The notes: generated by a model not told the origin, from the sequence alone. 64,000 bases of DNA from Lumbricus rubellus (GCA_945859605.1 OX243824.1:19326767-19390766); one strand, 5' to 3'. Numbered from the stretch's first letter, positions 12,483 through 51,984 are shown. A program made the numbers and translations.

Positions 12483-14081
12483 TAGGCCTACATACACTGT
12501 GCCCCACGTTAATCGACAGCTAAAGGGCCTACTTATTTGGAGCCGTGCATATTGGAGACCCGGCAGAAAGAGCGCTATTCGTCTTCGCTATCAACCTCTG
12601 TAATAGTAAAATAATGTTGCGCTCACCTCCGCCAAATGCACTCGAACTCGTACCGGTATCGTATCAGACATCTTCTGATCCTGTATACGAGACAATAGTA
12701 GCCTATGTCTAGGCCTACTGTAGGCTAACTGTCGAGATTATAGGTAGAATTCAGAATTAGAATACAGAAAGCTTTAGGCTACGTGCAAAATTTATGATCT
12801 TGATGCAGCTAAAAGCATTTTGCAGTTTAATCTTACGCCACACTAGCCCTCGATCTTTGCAGTTATCTTGTAGGCCTAGCGCATTCATTTTTTTTACTAA
12901 AGAGGCGTTACTGCTGACTCATTTAGAATTTTTTATTAAATTATTTTGCCAATTTCTGACATGACTAAAGACCGCCAATTTGGCAACTACCTACGCCTAT
13001 AATTAGCCTAATATAGGGCCTACTGTCTATTTGCCATTGTAGGTCTATAATTATTATCTTTCTTTCTCCGTCGGCATATCCGTAGCCTACATGTAGACCT
13101 ACATGTAGGCCTACATCAGCCTTCTCTAGATTCATGCTGAACTCCCGTCTCCCCATATATGCATGTCTGTTTTGCTGACTGTTTGATCTCTGCCGTCTAT
13201 TGTCATTCTGTCGCTTTCATTTCTAAACTACATGCATGTTTGTGTCCACTTTGTATGCCACTCTATTCGTGTGTTTGCTTGTCCTGGTTTTCTTTGTGTT
13301 GAAAGTTGTTATTGTGAATGGTAACTTTTCGTGAGCGTCAGGTAGGCTAAATGCACAAAGTAATAACCGACGCCACCCTAAATCAAAAGGTAATCAGGTT
13401 AATATCGTCTTCAAATAGGCCTACATACTAGTACATAGCGTGGTTGGGGTTTTACCTTTGTTGACATAAGCTTTTTCTAGTGCGTGGGCGAAATTAACGA
13501 GGCGTAGGGTCTACTCTCATCATTGTGCGAATAGGCCTATAAAAAAATCTCAATTGCATATTTAAACAGTGTTAACACGACAGACTCGGACAGAGTAATT
13601 TATTTTAAGGACGAGCTGTTTATCTCATTGTTAAACCGTTAGAAGTTCATTAGGGCTATCCACTTCAGTCGATGGATAGAATTATACATGTACATTGTAT
13701 ATGCGTGGGCGACCTGTTTAGCCTATCAATAAAATTCGCATAATATTGTCTGCTTCGCCGCCAATTTAGCAACAGTACTACCTATGGTACTCTCTAACTT
13801 CCTCCACCATTTGACCTCTAGATATCATCGTTCACCTCCACCCGTTATTCTAATAAATCCATCATTCGCCCTTCGCGTCTTTGTGGCATGCATAGCCTAG
13901 TCTTGAACGTACCGGTACCGGGTAGCCTATAGCTGTTATCCAGTATTTTTGCACACCGGAGACCGTTCTTGAATCTTGAATAAGTTATTACCGGTAGTCG
14001 GTTACAAGTTTAAACACGCTAAGTGGTAATATATAGTGTTGAAAACGAATAGCATCATTGTACTAGTAGGCCCACTGTAGT

Positions 14082-15732
14082 CAGGGGCTTCTATCCCTAT
14101 ACATGGCGGGCGCAGCTTGCGCCCAGTGAAAAACTGGGGGGGAAAGCGGATTTTTTTTAATTTTTAATTTTTATTACACGTTTTACGCATTTACAACTTC
14201 AGAGTCTTCAGTTAAAGTCCTACGACATACGCACTTTTCGTGTGAGCCTACAAAATTTAATAAATGCAGACCTGAATAAGTCGCTCGATTTTGGTGGCGC
14301 CTTGTACATAAGCCCAATATAATTATCTAGGCTATGATTTGTAGTTCTCGCACTTAATCTCGCGACATCATCGTCTGCATAGACGTGAAAAAATTAAAAA
14401 GTTACATTTGTTTTGTTTACTGAAAAAGTTTGCTTCACGGGCATAATTATTTCGTTACCGTAACTAAACCCTATGCCGCGTGAGAAAACCGGCCATTGAA
14501 GACAGTGCTCACTGCTCAATCTAGGCACCTCTATGGAATTCCCCAGAAATTACTTCCCCCATAGAACATTTCGACTGAATGGTAATAGTTTTTTTATTTT
14601 TTTAAATTTTTATTACACGTTTTACGCATTACAACTTCAGTTTGCATCACATGAACTGTTATATACCATGATAAAGTTTACGGTTATGTGATTATAATGG
14701 TATTAGGCCTATTTGCTATTTTAATAAATGACACAATCATAATTATTATAATAAATTTTAATTAATATTAACACTTGTACAAATGCTATTTTTTACAACT
14801 AAATGGCTTCTCTCCAGTGTTATGTTACAAATTTCAGACTCAAATTTCAAAATGTTTTGTTTCCTTGAACACTTAGTAAAAAGCATCATTATGACGAAAA
14901 CCTACATTGTATTTTCATTCTATTGCATTGTACTCTAGGCCTATCCATAAATTTATGTAAGGCCTCTCGCAGACTCAAATTTCGATAAATATATCTATAA
15001 TTACAATAATTGATCAGAGGCGTTAAGCACATGCATGCTACCCAATTTTGGCATTTTGGTAGTTCCTGCTTGGTTTGTGTACCATGTAACAATTTCTGCT
15101 AATTGTATCTTGGTCAGCAATTCAGAACCGTCTTGGGCAATAGAGAGACCCTAAGCTGGTTGAATTGCAACAAATAGGCTATAGGCTAAGCCGATATATG
15201 GGCCTAAGTTTACTTCAGCAATTATTCTTTGTCATAATATAGTCCATTACCAGCAGAACTGACTTGCTGAACTTGATAAATAAAGAAATTATTGTAATTA
15301 TAAATATGTTTTTCCAAATCTCAAGCCGCTCTTTTGTCAGCTGCATTACAATGTGGAAGCTTCAAAAAAATATTATTGTAAGCACAGGCCTATTTATGAA
15401 GTCCTATATACCTATTTATGAAGTCCTATATACCACTCTTTTCAGCAATCCCTCCACTGAAATATAGTAGTTGTGAAAATTACAGCTTAAAGAGCTTAAA
15501 AAGTTGCTATATAAAATTTATGAAATTTCTGAAATAAATAAAAAGCTGAAATTGCAATGCGGAAATAGAACAAATTCTTATGGGGAGGGCGCATCCCTTT
15601 TCCAAACCCCCGTCCATCTCAGAAACCTTCATTCCCCAGAGGAATGGGCTAGATAACATATTGTTGGGCCCAAAAAGGGGGGGGGAAGAAGATGTATTGA
15701 GCCCGGCTGCTTAGGGGGGATAGAAGCCCCTG
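14082..15732. mobile_element. Non-autonomous hAT element (1.65 kb)
   Basis: Ends CAGGGGCTTCTATCCC and GGGGATAGAAGCCCCTG, with exact 8-bp duplication actgtagt at 14074-14081 and 15733-15740. The subterminal stretch around 14770-14880 (gtacaaatgctattttt...) is shared with 8276-8390 and, inverted, with 24440-24520, so three hAT elements here share an internal module. No intact transposase frame. Confidence 0.93.
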
Positions 15733-16010
15733 ACTGTAGTATTAATTTTCAATATGGCTTAGCCTATATTACGCAATGTCTCCTTTAGTTAATTCATCCA
15801 CGAATTGGTTCTCGTATTCCAAATAACAATGTTCAGAGGAGCAGGACAGTCTAGCAACAGCAGTAAGCTCTGCGTCTAATGGGCGATTGAATCGATCAAA
15901 CTGGAAGTTCTTGCATGACTGTGTCCAGACAACTGAGACGCTAACTCAAGAAGATGTAGAATAACTACTGTAGCAGTTCTGACAAGGCAAAATTAGAAGA
16001 GAGTAGATCA

Positions 16011-16250
16011 TTCATTCATTCATTCACTCATTTGATACATTTGTATAGCGCCTCTACAAGAAATATCTACTCAGAAGCGCTCCCGACTCAACCACTGTTA
16101 AAGAGAACAGGGCAGAGTAGAACGTAGTCTCAAATTAAAAGGCTCTAGGCATTAGACGTAGTTCCACAGGGAGCCCATTGCAGGTTGCAGGGCCAACGAC
16201 AGAAAAGACACGGCGCTGTATGCTAATTCTAGGAGCAGATTAAAGCAATA
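16011..16250 (+). mobile_element. Retroposon copy of the TATAGCGCC / AGAAGCGCTCCCG family
   Basis: Contains (attc)n followed by tatagcgcctctacaag, tcagaagcgctcccgac and, further on, agggccaacgacagaaaagac. A close relative lies at 53881-54115, and shorter pieces occur at about 6105-6165 and 46690-46760. The block is absent at the equivalent position of the right-hand duplicate, so it was inserted after the duplication. Its tatagcgcc...gcgctccc end is the reverse complement of the SINE tail. Confidence 0.75.
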
Positions 16251-16399
16251 TGGATAGTAGGCCTAACTCGCAATTTATAATGAACTGCCTTACGAAATAT
16301 TTAGGTTGAGTCGTTTTAACTAGCCTAACACACGAATTCAGGGCTTGCCGGATCACTGGTTATACAGTGTAGGCCTAAACCTAGACAACGCATGTGACG

Positions 16400-16613
16400 A
16401 GCATGTGACGAGTATCGACAAAAGTAGCGAACACTAATGAAACCAAATTGTTATGGCGATATATAATTATGTCAATAATTCCTAGTCTGTTTGGAGGCTA
16501 AGTTCAGCGAGGATTTTTATTTATTGCACTTATCACACGAGCAACACCATTAAATCTCAGAGGGAGGGAGGGAGGGAGGGAGGGAGTGAGCGAGAGAGCA
16601 TGCGAGAAAGATG

Positions 16614-16687
<74 letters not shown>

Positions 16688-16890
16688 AAATGCATGGGCC
16701 TATAGACGAGACAGAGGGATTAGGAAAGCTGTGCGTAGGCGTTGTAAGGCAAAAGAAATTTATTGCTTCCAAAGCTGTGCGTAGGCGTTGTAAGGCAAAA
16801 GAAATTTATTGCTTCCAATATCAACAAGACGTCCAAAAGTCACCTTTCGAAGCAGTATAAATAAGAGTTCGTGCTTGTGAAGACCGTGAA
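16400..16890 (+). promoter_or_regulatory. Conserved promoter block of calpain gene 1 with TATA box
   Basis: Matches 56265-56600 block by block: tagcgaacactaatg / tagcgagcactaatc, tttttattta, cacttatcacacga, a GA-rich tract, gggattaggaaagc, caacaagacg(t/a)ccaaaagtc, and cctttcga. It ends in TATAAATA at 16856-16863, in the same place as TATAAAT at 56572-56578. Transcription would be expected to start about 30 bp downstream. A 46-bp piece (16725-16770) is tandemly repeated once in this copy only. Conservation between paralogues plus the TATA box support the call; it is not experimentally known. Confidence 0.7.
16560..16686. repeat. GGGA and GACA tetranucleotide tracts
   Basis: A (gagg)n/(ggga)n tract at 16560-16587 and an (acag)n tract of about 19 units at 16611-16686 lie inside the promoter block. 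The right-hand paralogue has only short GA-rich and gacag remnants at the same spot, so these tracts expanded in the gene 1 promoter. Confidence 0.95.
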
Positions 16891-17094
16891 CAGATAGTCA
16901 GAGAGTGGGACTTATGGACCAAGGCAAAATTGTGCTACAAGCCAAATTTATATTTTTTTGGTAAGTTTCAGTCCACTGAATAACCTGGCAAAAATCCACC
17001 CAAATCCACTACGGGGAAAAAAAGTTACGTAAAAAAATAGTTTTCATGGAAAATGCATGCAATTAGCACTATAATAATACACAAGGGTCAGTCC

Positions 17095-17652
17095 ATGTAA
17101 AATCACTGAGGGCTCATAACTGACCTATAGATCTCAATTTTGGCTGTGATTTTGCTATTTTGCAGTAGGTTTGTTCATCATGTTGAAATGTCAGAAGCCT
17201 ATCACCATGCATCAGGGTATAGACGAAGGGGGGGGGTTTGAAGCACTCGCGACATGTTTTAACATGGTAACTTGCTCGGAAACCAGTATCTCAAGAATAG
17301 GTGCATACAGGGTAACAAAATTTGGTGGTTTTGTACAACTTTTTGTGTACTTTCTGATTATGCAAATCATTTTGAATTTAAGCAAATAGTTTCCCCTAAA
17401 ATGGGTGCACAAGCGGTCAAAATAATACACTACTTTAACATTCACAAGTGGCTGTTTTAAAACATATCGTCACAAACTTCCCTTAGGTATAGAATGCAGA
17501 TACATGGTAATAGGCTACTGAGAATTTAAACATGATGTGGTTATTGATGTAGAGACATATCAAAATACAGAATGAGCAAAAATTATAGTCAAATCTGAGA
17601 TAGCTCAGTTACAAGATATCTCAGTATTTGATGATTTCACATGGACTGACCC
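17095..17652. mobile_element. 558-bp inverted-repeat element with 4-bp target duplication
   Basis: Ends gggtcagtccatgtaaaatc and gatttcacatggactgaccc are near-perfect inverted copies. They are flanked by acaa at 17091-17094 and 17653-17656. The interior is non-coding. A 4-bp duplication excludes hAT (8) and Tc1/mariner (TA). Confidence 0.85.
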
Positions 17653-19502
17653 ACAAATCATTTGCTATCAGCCAAAAGCTACTGCATTTTAAAAGCTATT
17701 GAACATTAAATAACCAAGTTCTGACAAATAATAATGACTAAATATTGCAATATCTTACACAAAACTAACTGTAAAACCTAGTTACTCAAAAGTACTTTTG
17801 ATTTCTTCGTCAATACACGGAACATTAGATTCAATGCACTTATGTATTACGCTAATCGACTTCAAAAATTGATATGCTCATCAAATTCTGAGCTACTCTG
17901 CTCAAATTGCACCGCTATTCGTTAGCTTGCATGTAGTTCAAGTAAACAATTTCAAGAAGAATCCAAGTGTTGTGAAAAATTGTTTTGATGTGGTAAGATT
18001 CAGATAATTTTATTAAATTTTCTCAATATTTTCTTCGTTTTAACATTAAGAATGCTATAGAAACTAATGATCAGTATTGAAAGCTGTAATGTTGTGAGTT
18101 CCCTCTGTGCAATGGTGCCATCAGTTTTAAGCCAGCAAAGTTCTGCAACACTCTCAAGGGATACACTATCTGATCCCAGAACATCACAAAGGACCTGTTT
18201 CCTTGTTCTTACATATTGTCTTCCACAGCACTTCTTTTCCAATGCCACACAAAGGTGAAGTTGTGTCACAGTCAACAAGGGAGAATGATGACTTTTAGTC
18301 ACTTTGCAGCAGAAAAATGTGTCTTCTGTACTGATAAAGAAGGAACAAACTGTTGTCTTGGCCCTTTACTATCTACAGCCTTACTTCCCCAGTCGTATAT
18401 AACCAATTACTTTGGAGTCTAATTACAGCAGTACCGGTGCACAGGTGATACTGAGCTTCAAATTGCTCAATCACAAACGGATCAGTCTGGTAGGTTACAA
18501 TTTGAGAAATGCCTCTCACCTATGCTTGAATGGTTCTTTTAATTGGTTTGACCATGAACTCATAAAAGTCTAAGGCAATTTTATTGGTTCACACAACCAA
18601 ATGCATTCTCTCCTTCATTTTCTAGCACTGACCTCGTAGGCACTGCTGTGCCACTATTAGAAAGCTCACATCCCGACTGCACAATGTGCACATAGCAAAC
18701 TTTTATAAATATTTTTCTATCACATTAGGGCAATAAGTCTCATCAGGTTGGCTATGATTAAGAACAGATACTAACTTACTTAAACCATACCCTGTTGCCT
18801 TGTCCTTTCTTGCCTTGGTTATGCTAATTTGGGTTTGAGACCAGTATAAGAGCTGCAACGCATCTGAAACAATTAGCTTGCATAGTGCTGTGCATGCCTC
18901 AATACGAACCAGCTTCTCAGTCTTAATACAATTGACGTATTGACTTCGGTATCTGATAGTGGTGCAGCAGAGTCAGTGAGGTCAATGCCAAGTTGAATTC
19001 TGACAAAAAATAATTTAAACTGGCCTGTAAAGTCCTCAGCACAGCATACCTTACTACCTTCAATCACTACCAACTCCTTAAATTAATTGCATGTTGAGCA
19101 GATAATTTCTCAAATCATTCTGAAGCACTCTGTATAAGTTGTTCACCAACTTACACAAAGAATACTTGTAAAGTAAGCATGTTCATTGTGACAATACTGC
19201 GCTTTTAAAACTTTCTGTACTCAACTATCAATATCAAAACCAGAACTTTTCGAATCTCTTCGTAACTTCAGTCTGCCATCCTATCCTGACCAAGTGCACC
19301 ACTGTCCCAGACACTTACATTTTGAAGGTGATATTAGCACGACATGAGTCATGACACTCACTCTTCCAGGCATCATATTTCCTCTGCCAGCTAAACAGGG
19401 TTCATGCAACAGGTTTTTGGTAGAGAGGAGAGGAGCAAAATGTCAATTTTGGCCTCCATGAGCAAGCCTCCGTCGGGCTAGACTGGCTGCTGCCGGTTTT
19501 TC

Positions 19503-20100
19503 TCACTCGGGATGTTGGCTAACAGCCCTCCCAATAACTTCTTGTGGACTCTGCATTGACAACAAGACAGTGGTTGGGCCTTGACCTCTGTCGCCCTCAC
19601 ATGCGTCAATGCTCAAATGATCACCATGGGCCGATTTGTAGGCTATCAAAGGGATGTTCAATCCGACATTATGCCATTTATGACACAATTTGGCATTCAC
19701 TCCAAAGTGCGGATACACCAAGCACAAAGGAGTGATGGAAAACGACCCGACGGTGCCACACTGATTCCTTGGTGTGCTGGCAAATATATGACCTGGAATA
19801 CTACAGTGGTTCACACTTGTGCAGCTTCATAACTACCTCCGTCAGCTATTTCCGCAGGTTCATAAGACTGCCAGATGTGCATTTGCTGCGTGCAACCCAC
19901 ATGTTTGTTCCATTGCCTTTAAAACCCCGGGTCCTATAATTCCTGAAGGTGCATTATTTCTCTTTGAGCTGGGACATCGCATTTCAGCAGTCTCTGGAGA
20001 TCACCATGAACATCTTTCCATCTGTGTTGCGCGTCACAATGTCATTGCATTCAGAGGCACATTTCAGGATGGTTGTGAAACCTGGGATGAGGCCTGATTT
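19503..20100 (+). pseudogene. Frameshifted retroelement protein remnant
   Basis: Across three frames the + strand reads CRLSKGCSIRHYAIYDTIWH, SLQSADTPSTKE, RSDGKRPDGATLIPWCAGKY, then HMFVPLPLK-like and ELGHRISAVSGDHHEHL / NVIAFRGTF pieces. From memory this order matches a C-terminal region common in invertebrate reverse-transcriptase-bearing retroelements (DxxHxxLxxAxxPSTKEPxGLxRxDGKRPDGxTLxPW...ELGRRI). Several frame changes and stops show it is dead. The element type is uncertain. Confidence 0.6.
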
Positions 20101-20825
20101 ATCGGACATTCATTTTTTACTCCAAAAACAATATTTAAAATTCTGAGGGTCATTTATACCTCAGGTAAAAATAATAATAAAAATAATGTAATAAAAATAA
20201 TAATAATGACATGTTCAATGACAATTTCTACGGCATGTCCCAAAATGCTGAAAATACACAAAAGCCAGATTTCCCGAAAACAGTCTTATAAAGACGGCCC
20301 ACCTATACTGAGGGTTAATTTAAATGCATGACAAGCCTGGTAGAACTGTAAGTGTTGCTGAAATGCAATTTTGATGGCTAAAAACCACTAGGTTTGCGTG
20401 TGTCGCATTTAAAACAACCTATTTTGGAGATCTGACGATATTCGTTTACGGGATTCTGGCCGTACGCTGTGACACAGCCAAGGCGTTACAAGGCTACGAC
20501 ACGCAACGGCTAGTACTATCCTATAATCACACTAAATATGACACACATCGATAAAATTAACACTTAGACGCAAATTGGCAAACAAATTATCATTAACTTA
20601 ACGATAAAACGTATCAATATCGAAGGGCCAAGCCTAAATCATAGTGTGTTTCGCTAATAAGAGCCGAAAAAGCACTTAATATCGCTCAGCCTACAAATTC
20701 GCACTTCAAATGCAAATAACTAATTTTCCCCAAGGAGGATTTGGGTGGATTTTCAGCCAACTATTAAATAACATGATCCCTTTCAGAATCCGCAAAAATT
20801 ACCTTGTAGCACAATTTTGCCTGGG

Positions 20826-21011
20826 TACACTATGGAAAACTTTTTACTACTCCTGTACTAAGAGTCGTGACGAGAAGATCACATTTGCTCTACAGGAAGT
20901 TCAAAAAAGAAATAAATTCTAGAAAGCGATGTTTGTTGCTAGTATCGGACTACAACTGCGACACATCCGGACGCCAGACGACGCTACATGCAACTGTATG
21001 CATGTGAGAAA
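20826..21011 (+). other. Probable 5' leader exon of calpain gene 1
   Basis: atttgctctacaggaa (about 20883) through cgacacatccggac (about 20957) matches gene 2 from 56629 to 56710, where it lies directly upstream of the start codon. Here it ends near a possible donor (gaaag, then GTCTGT at 21012), and a good acceptor (ttctgtcag) occurs at about 22162 before the ATG at 22186. A leader intron of about 1.15 kb is therefore likely in gene 1. This is inferred from paralogue alignment and splice signals only. Confidence 0.5.
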
Positions 21012-21283
21012 GGTCTGTAAAAAAGTTGGACCAGTGAATAAGATGAACCACTCTGAGATTGGTAACAAAAATTGAAAGTGGATTGTCGCAGGATTTTGAC
21101 GATATAGCAGGTCATAAAGCGACTTAAGTGAAATAATTGGACGTAGGCCTAGCCTACGCAACACGAATAAACGTTAGGGAAAAACAGTAAAAGGTACCTT
21201 ACACCGCTTCATATAACCTAATATTATAACTGCTTGGGGTAAAAATAAATCAGAAAGCGAGAGGAGACCAGTCTGTTGAAAAG

Positions 21284-21482
21284 CAGGGCTGTTTTAAGGA
21301 ATTTTTAAAACTTCACAACCACTTCTTTCCATTCCCATCCTCCATGGTAAAATACTTCCAATCGGAAGACAATGACCTCGTTTGCTAGTTTTAACTGTAA
21401 GCTTACAGAATTGCTTCTGCAACTGCACAAATCTATTTAGAACTGCACATTTTGTGCACAACTGCACGTTAAAAAAGCCCTG
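21284..21482. mobile_element. Short hAT element (199 bp)
   Basis: Ends CAGGGCTGTTTTAAGG and GTTAAAAAAGCCCTG. Interior words gcacaaatctatttagaact and gcacattttgtgca are shared with 52344-52536 and with the ends of 6717-8042. The 8-bp flanks (ttgaaaag / ctgtaaag) have diverged. It lies in the presumed leader intron of calpain gene 1. Confidence 0.8.
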
Positions 21483-22185
21483 CTGTAAAGAAATTTCAAA
21501 GAATTGAAATTCTTTTGTAGACTAAGTTTGTCAATTCTTTACGGGATACCACGCCAGAAAAATCCAACATCACGGCTGTTTAAACGGTTGCATGAGTTGG
21601 AATTTAGTTTATTTACCAGAAAACAACACCCAATGTATTGCAACACTGGCTAAGTGCCAAGATTGCGTTAAAATAGGCTCTGATAAAAGAGAAAATTGAG
21701 GCACCATTTCAATGTGCAAGCTTTGCATGCTTGACTTGTCTTATGATATCAACAACAACTAGCTGGTCGCCTACCTTAAGGATCTGCAACATGCAACAAA
21801 GTTTGATGGCCACCTGCTGTTGCCCACTGTTGCTGTCCCGGCGTGGTGGGCTACACATTAGGGGGAATTGCGAGGGGAAATTGCTACACGTTCCATATTT
21901 CTGGGGGAGGGGAAATGGTACGTAGGCCTATCTGAATGCAGACAAAACCTCGCGAATTAATTTTCCTTTAATTTTTCTAGGGAATCTCATTCCTGAAGGA
22001 ACTTTACCCCTAGAGACGCCTAGATTAAACACTGAGCACTATCTGCATAGCCTATTGTTTAGCGTAGGCCTAGGCATAATTGGTTGCTGTCGCCGGTCAC
22101 TCTGTCGACAGTGTTATTGAATAAATGAAACTAATACTAAGCTTATCACGTGGTTTCTGTCAGATACAGCAAAGCATCTGGCGAT

Positions 22186-49253
<27,068 letters not shown>

Positions 49254-50054
49254 AAGAAAGAGTTGGCGAATCACTGGATGATGTCTGCAAAACTTCCGAT
49301 AGTTTCTTCTTTGTTGCCTGATAAGCTGTTAGGCATGAAATCGCTGCATTTTGTTGCGAATTATTCTCGCAAGCGCTGTACTTTTAAATGTTCTCTGGAA
49401 CCCATTTACGCACAATTATAGCACGTGACTATTATGAACTTGATGCAACATTATTAATTAAATGAATTGATTAAATCTTCGTGATGCTCTAATCGGAAAC
49501 ATAATTATAAGTTTTATAACCAGGCCCTATACTTCAATTTTTTATTCAGGGTTGTCGCTTCGTTTTGTTCGGGGGTATTTCCTGCATAGCTAATCATACA
49601 TGTAGCCTATCACTGTGACTGAAAACAAACCCACCGTGAATTATGTTTTAAAATTCTAGATGCTTGGTTTTTTTAATGAGGATCTTTGTTTAGTTTAGTA
49701 ATGTGAGGCGCCCTTGTAACGGCATGGCTGTGTTACGGCACCATAGAAATTGTCATTGTCATTGGTGCGACCTGCACAGTAGGCCTACTCACGGGCTAAG
49801 TGCCAAGTAGCCTACAATCTTTACACACACTCTGCTAAAATTTAGGACTTCTAAAATGAAATTATTGTGTAGAGTTGTAGACAATTTGGAATTCCATAGG
49901 GAAAAACTATCAGAAAGGCGTGACAAGTATAAGCACTTATTTAATGCCTCTGTTTCTCGACTTCACTATGTGGAAGAAACTCCAAGGCTTAATAAAAAAA
50001 TATCTGTGTTTTATTTTATCCAACAGACAAACTGCAGTTAGATTACATGCAATG
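49254..50054. other. 3' flank of calpain gene 1
   Basis: Presumed 3' untranslated region follows the stop at 49253. No canonical AATAAA occurs close by; the nearest variants are aattaaa near 49457 and tgattaaa near 49468. The words gcgcccttgtaacggcatg (about 49709) and gccgttacaagggcgcc (about 51571) are inverted copies of an unnamed repeat. No other gene seen. Confidence 0.4.
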
Positions 50055-50276
50055 TGGGGCGCGGTGGTCTAGTGGTGGCGTCGTTGCCTTGGAGCCGGAA
50101 GGTCCGAGGTTCGAATCCACCCTCAAGCCGCGTAAGGACCTTGGGCAAGTCCTTCACTTACAATTGCTCAGCGCTTCGGCGTGAAACTCCGATGCAGTGT
50201 CCGCTCTGCATCGGGAGCGCCTCTGAGTAGAGAGAGCTTGAAGGGGCGCTATAACAAGTGCACATACAAACAAACA
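50055..50276 (+). mobile_element. tRNA-derived SINE, full length
   Basis: A box in tggtctagtggtggcg, B box ggttcgaatcc (50108-50118, matching the consensus GGTTCGANTCC), then aagccgcgtaaggaccttgg, gcgcttcggcgtgaaactcc, cagtgtccgc, gcgcctctgagtagag, ggggcgctataacaagtgca and (caaa)n. This is the best-preserved copy in the window. Confidence 0.92.
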
Positions 50277-50432
50277 ATGGTAGGCCAAGTAGCAGACGAT
50301 AGCAAGTTTCAAGTTTAGCAATTAAATTATGGCAGCCATGCAAGGCGTACATAGAACCTACTGCTCATTTTACAGACACCGCTTTGGAGTTTAAGGCTGA
50401 GTCAAATTTTTTAGGGGTGGTGAGTTTCGATC

Positions 50433-50884
50433 CCGGTGTAAAGGTTTCAAATTACCCCCTCCTAAACATTACCCCCCTAAAAACTGTAATTTGCATCAAT
50501 CATCGCATTTATTGCACTAAAAATATCATAAAAATTATCCCGCTTCTTGTTTGGGTCTGAAGATTTTCATCTGTCATCCCACTTCGTGGTTTGTTATCAA
50601 TATTTTCATCTGTAACTAAAATACTAAATCGCCGCGGAAGTTACATGGAGAAAATGGCTTCGAGGCTATTATTTTTCCGATTAAAATATTGATAACAAAC
50701 CACGAAGTGGGATGACAGATTAAAATCTTCTGACCAAAACAAGAAGCGGGATGATTTTTCTGATTTTTTTAGTGCAATAACTGCGATGATTGATGCAAAT
50801 CTAGTTTCCGGGGGTAATCTGAAACCGGTTTCAAGTTACCGGGGGTAATGTTTAGGAGGGGGTAATTTGAAACCTTTACACCGG
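50433..50884. mobile_element. Foldback element: long inverted repeat of ~190-bp arms
   Basis: The left arm begins ccggtgtaaaggtttcaaat and the right arm ends with its reverse complement. The pairing continues inward through taccccctcctaaacattac, gcttcttgtttggg(t) and cacttcgtggtttgttatca, with a central loop of roughly 70 bp. Single-stranded it would form one long hairpin. Target duplication not clear. No coding sequence. 50885-51480 to the right has no recognisable feature. Confidence 0.9.
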
Positions 50885-51776
50885 TAGCTGCTTGATGTTC
50901 CGCTATTCTGAGCAGGGTATTATTGTTGTTCCATTAGACCACCCATTGTCAGGATACGAGGCTCAATTGTTCAAAGAGTAGCTTATAGAAATTACGATCC
51001 ACAGACCAAGTTCTTGACGCTTTTCTACTCTGGATTAAATCAGTGATGTTCGACAAGTTGAACTAATAGATTCGTTTTTGCATTATAAATAAGAATTTGA
51101 TAACCACAGTAGATATACTTTGAATATCTGCTTCCAACGGCTAGGCTATAATTATCTATCAAAGATACCCATATCTAAAAACAGTTTCTTCCGGTGAATT
51201 AAAAAATATTTTCAAGCTCAAGAAGTCTACTCATTGAACTAATCAATAAATAGCTAAAACAAACAACAAATTGCAAGCTCACAGGAAACGTCCGATTCCT
51301 TATAATTATATAGCCTAAGCTTATACAATAAAATGCAACAGAAATCGATATTGCCTTTCTTTAAATGTTCAAGTGCACACTGCGCGCACGAATAGAATAG
51401 CAGGACTACATCGAGTCGTGGGAGCCCTCAAAAATGTTTGCAAATAGTAGGCCTAATATTATAATTAGCATTATCATTAATAATACTAATAAATAATAAT
51501 AATAATAAATAAATAAATAAAAAGCCTAATAATGACGAAAATTCCATGGCGCCGTAACACATCACATGCCGTTACAAGGGCGCCTCTACAAACACAAACG
51601 CAATCAGTCAAAGGTACGCCTTAGAAAACATATAGATCTAATGTCTTCAGTCGAGATTTGAAAGTCTCAACTGAGTTGGCCGAACGAACCGTCGTAGGAA
51701 GACTGTTCCAGCAGGGGGGGGGGGGTAAGCAGTTGAAAAACGCGCTCCCCGAAGCGTGGCCTCGTCCTCCGCACAT

Positions 51777-51893
51777 TAAGTCCTTCACTCGCAATTGCTC
51801 AGCGCTTCGGCGTGAAACTCCGATGCAGTGTCCGCGCTGTAGTCGGGAGAGCCTCTGAATAGTGAGCTTGAAGGGGCGCTATAACAAATGCAC
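51777..51893 (+). mobile_element. SINE 3' part
   Basis: aagtccttcactcgcaattg through gcgcttcggcgtgaaactcc, cagtgtccgcgctgtagtcg and ggggcgctataacaaatgca is colinear with 50140-50265. It runs directly into the LINE-like sequence at 51985. Confidence 0.85.
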
Positions 51894-51984
51894 ATAGAAA
51901 CATACAGATCTCCTTTCACACTGGATCTCAGCTCAAATCCAGCACCTGACGAAGCCGTCTGCACGCAGTAGGATTTGTGGTAGT

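Larger units (their letters stand above)
13140..16890 (+). repeat. Segmental duplication, left copy (5' flank of calpain gene 1)
   Basis: Colinear with 54150-56600. Shared blocks include ttgtatgccactctatt, aaccgacgccnccntaaatc, gacataagc(t/c)ttttctagtg, gttaacacgaca / cttaacacgacata, cacttcagtcgatggata, tcattcgccctt / gttcaccctt, and caaactgga. The left copy has gained the hAT element 14082-15732 and the repeat at 16011-16250. The right copy has gained the palindrome 54615-54984. The duplication therefore covers gene plus several kb of flank. 12483-13139 just upstream shows no recognisable feature. Confidence 0.85.
16919..20825. mobile_element. 3.9-kb inverted-repeat element inserted between promoter and leader of calpain gene 1
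   Basis: The left end aaggcaaaattgtgctacaa (16921-16940) is matched in inverse orientation at 20804-20823. The arms continue with aaaatccacccaaatcc (near 16989) and ggatttgggtggatttt (near 20739). In gene 2 the flanking sequences are contiguous (56570-56650), so the block is an insertion. The target duplication is not clear: ttatgga on the left and ctatgga 8 bp inside the right flank. No exact TAGGCCTA occurs in it, unlike the host DNA. It carries a nested element (17095-17652) and retroelement debris (19503-20100). Superfamily not assigned. Confidence 0.75.
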
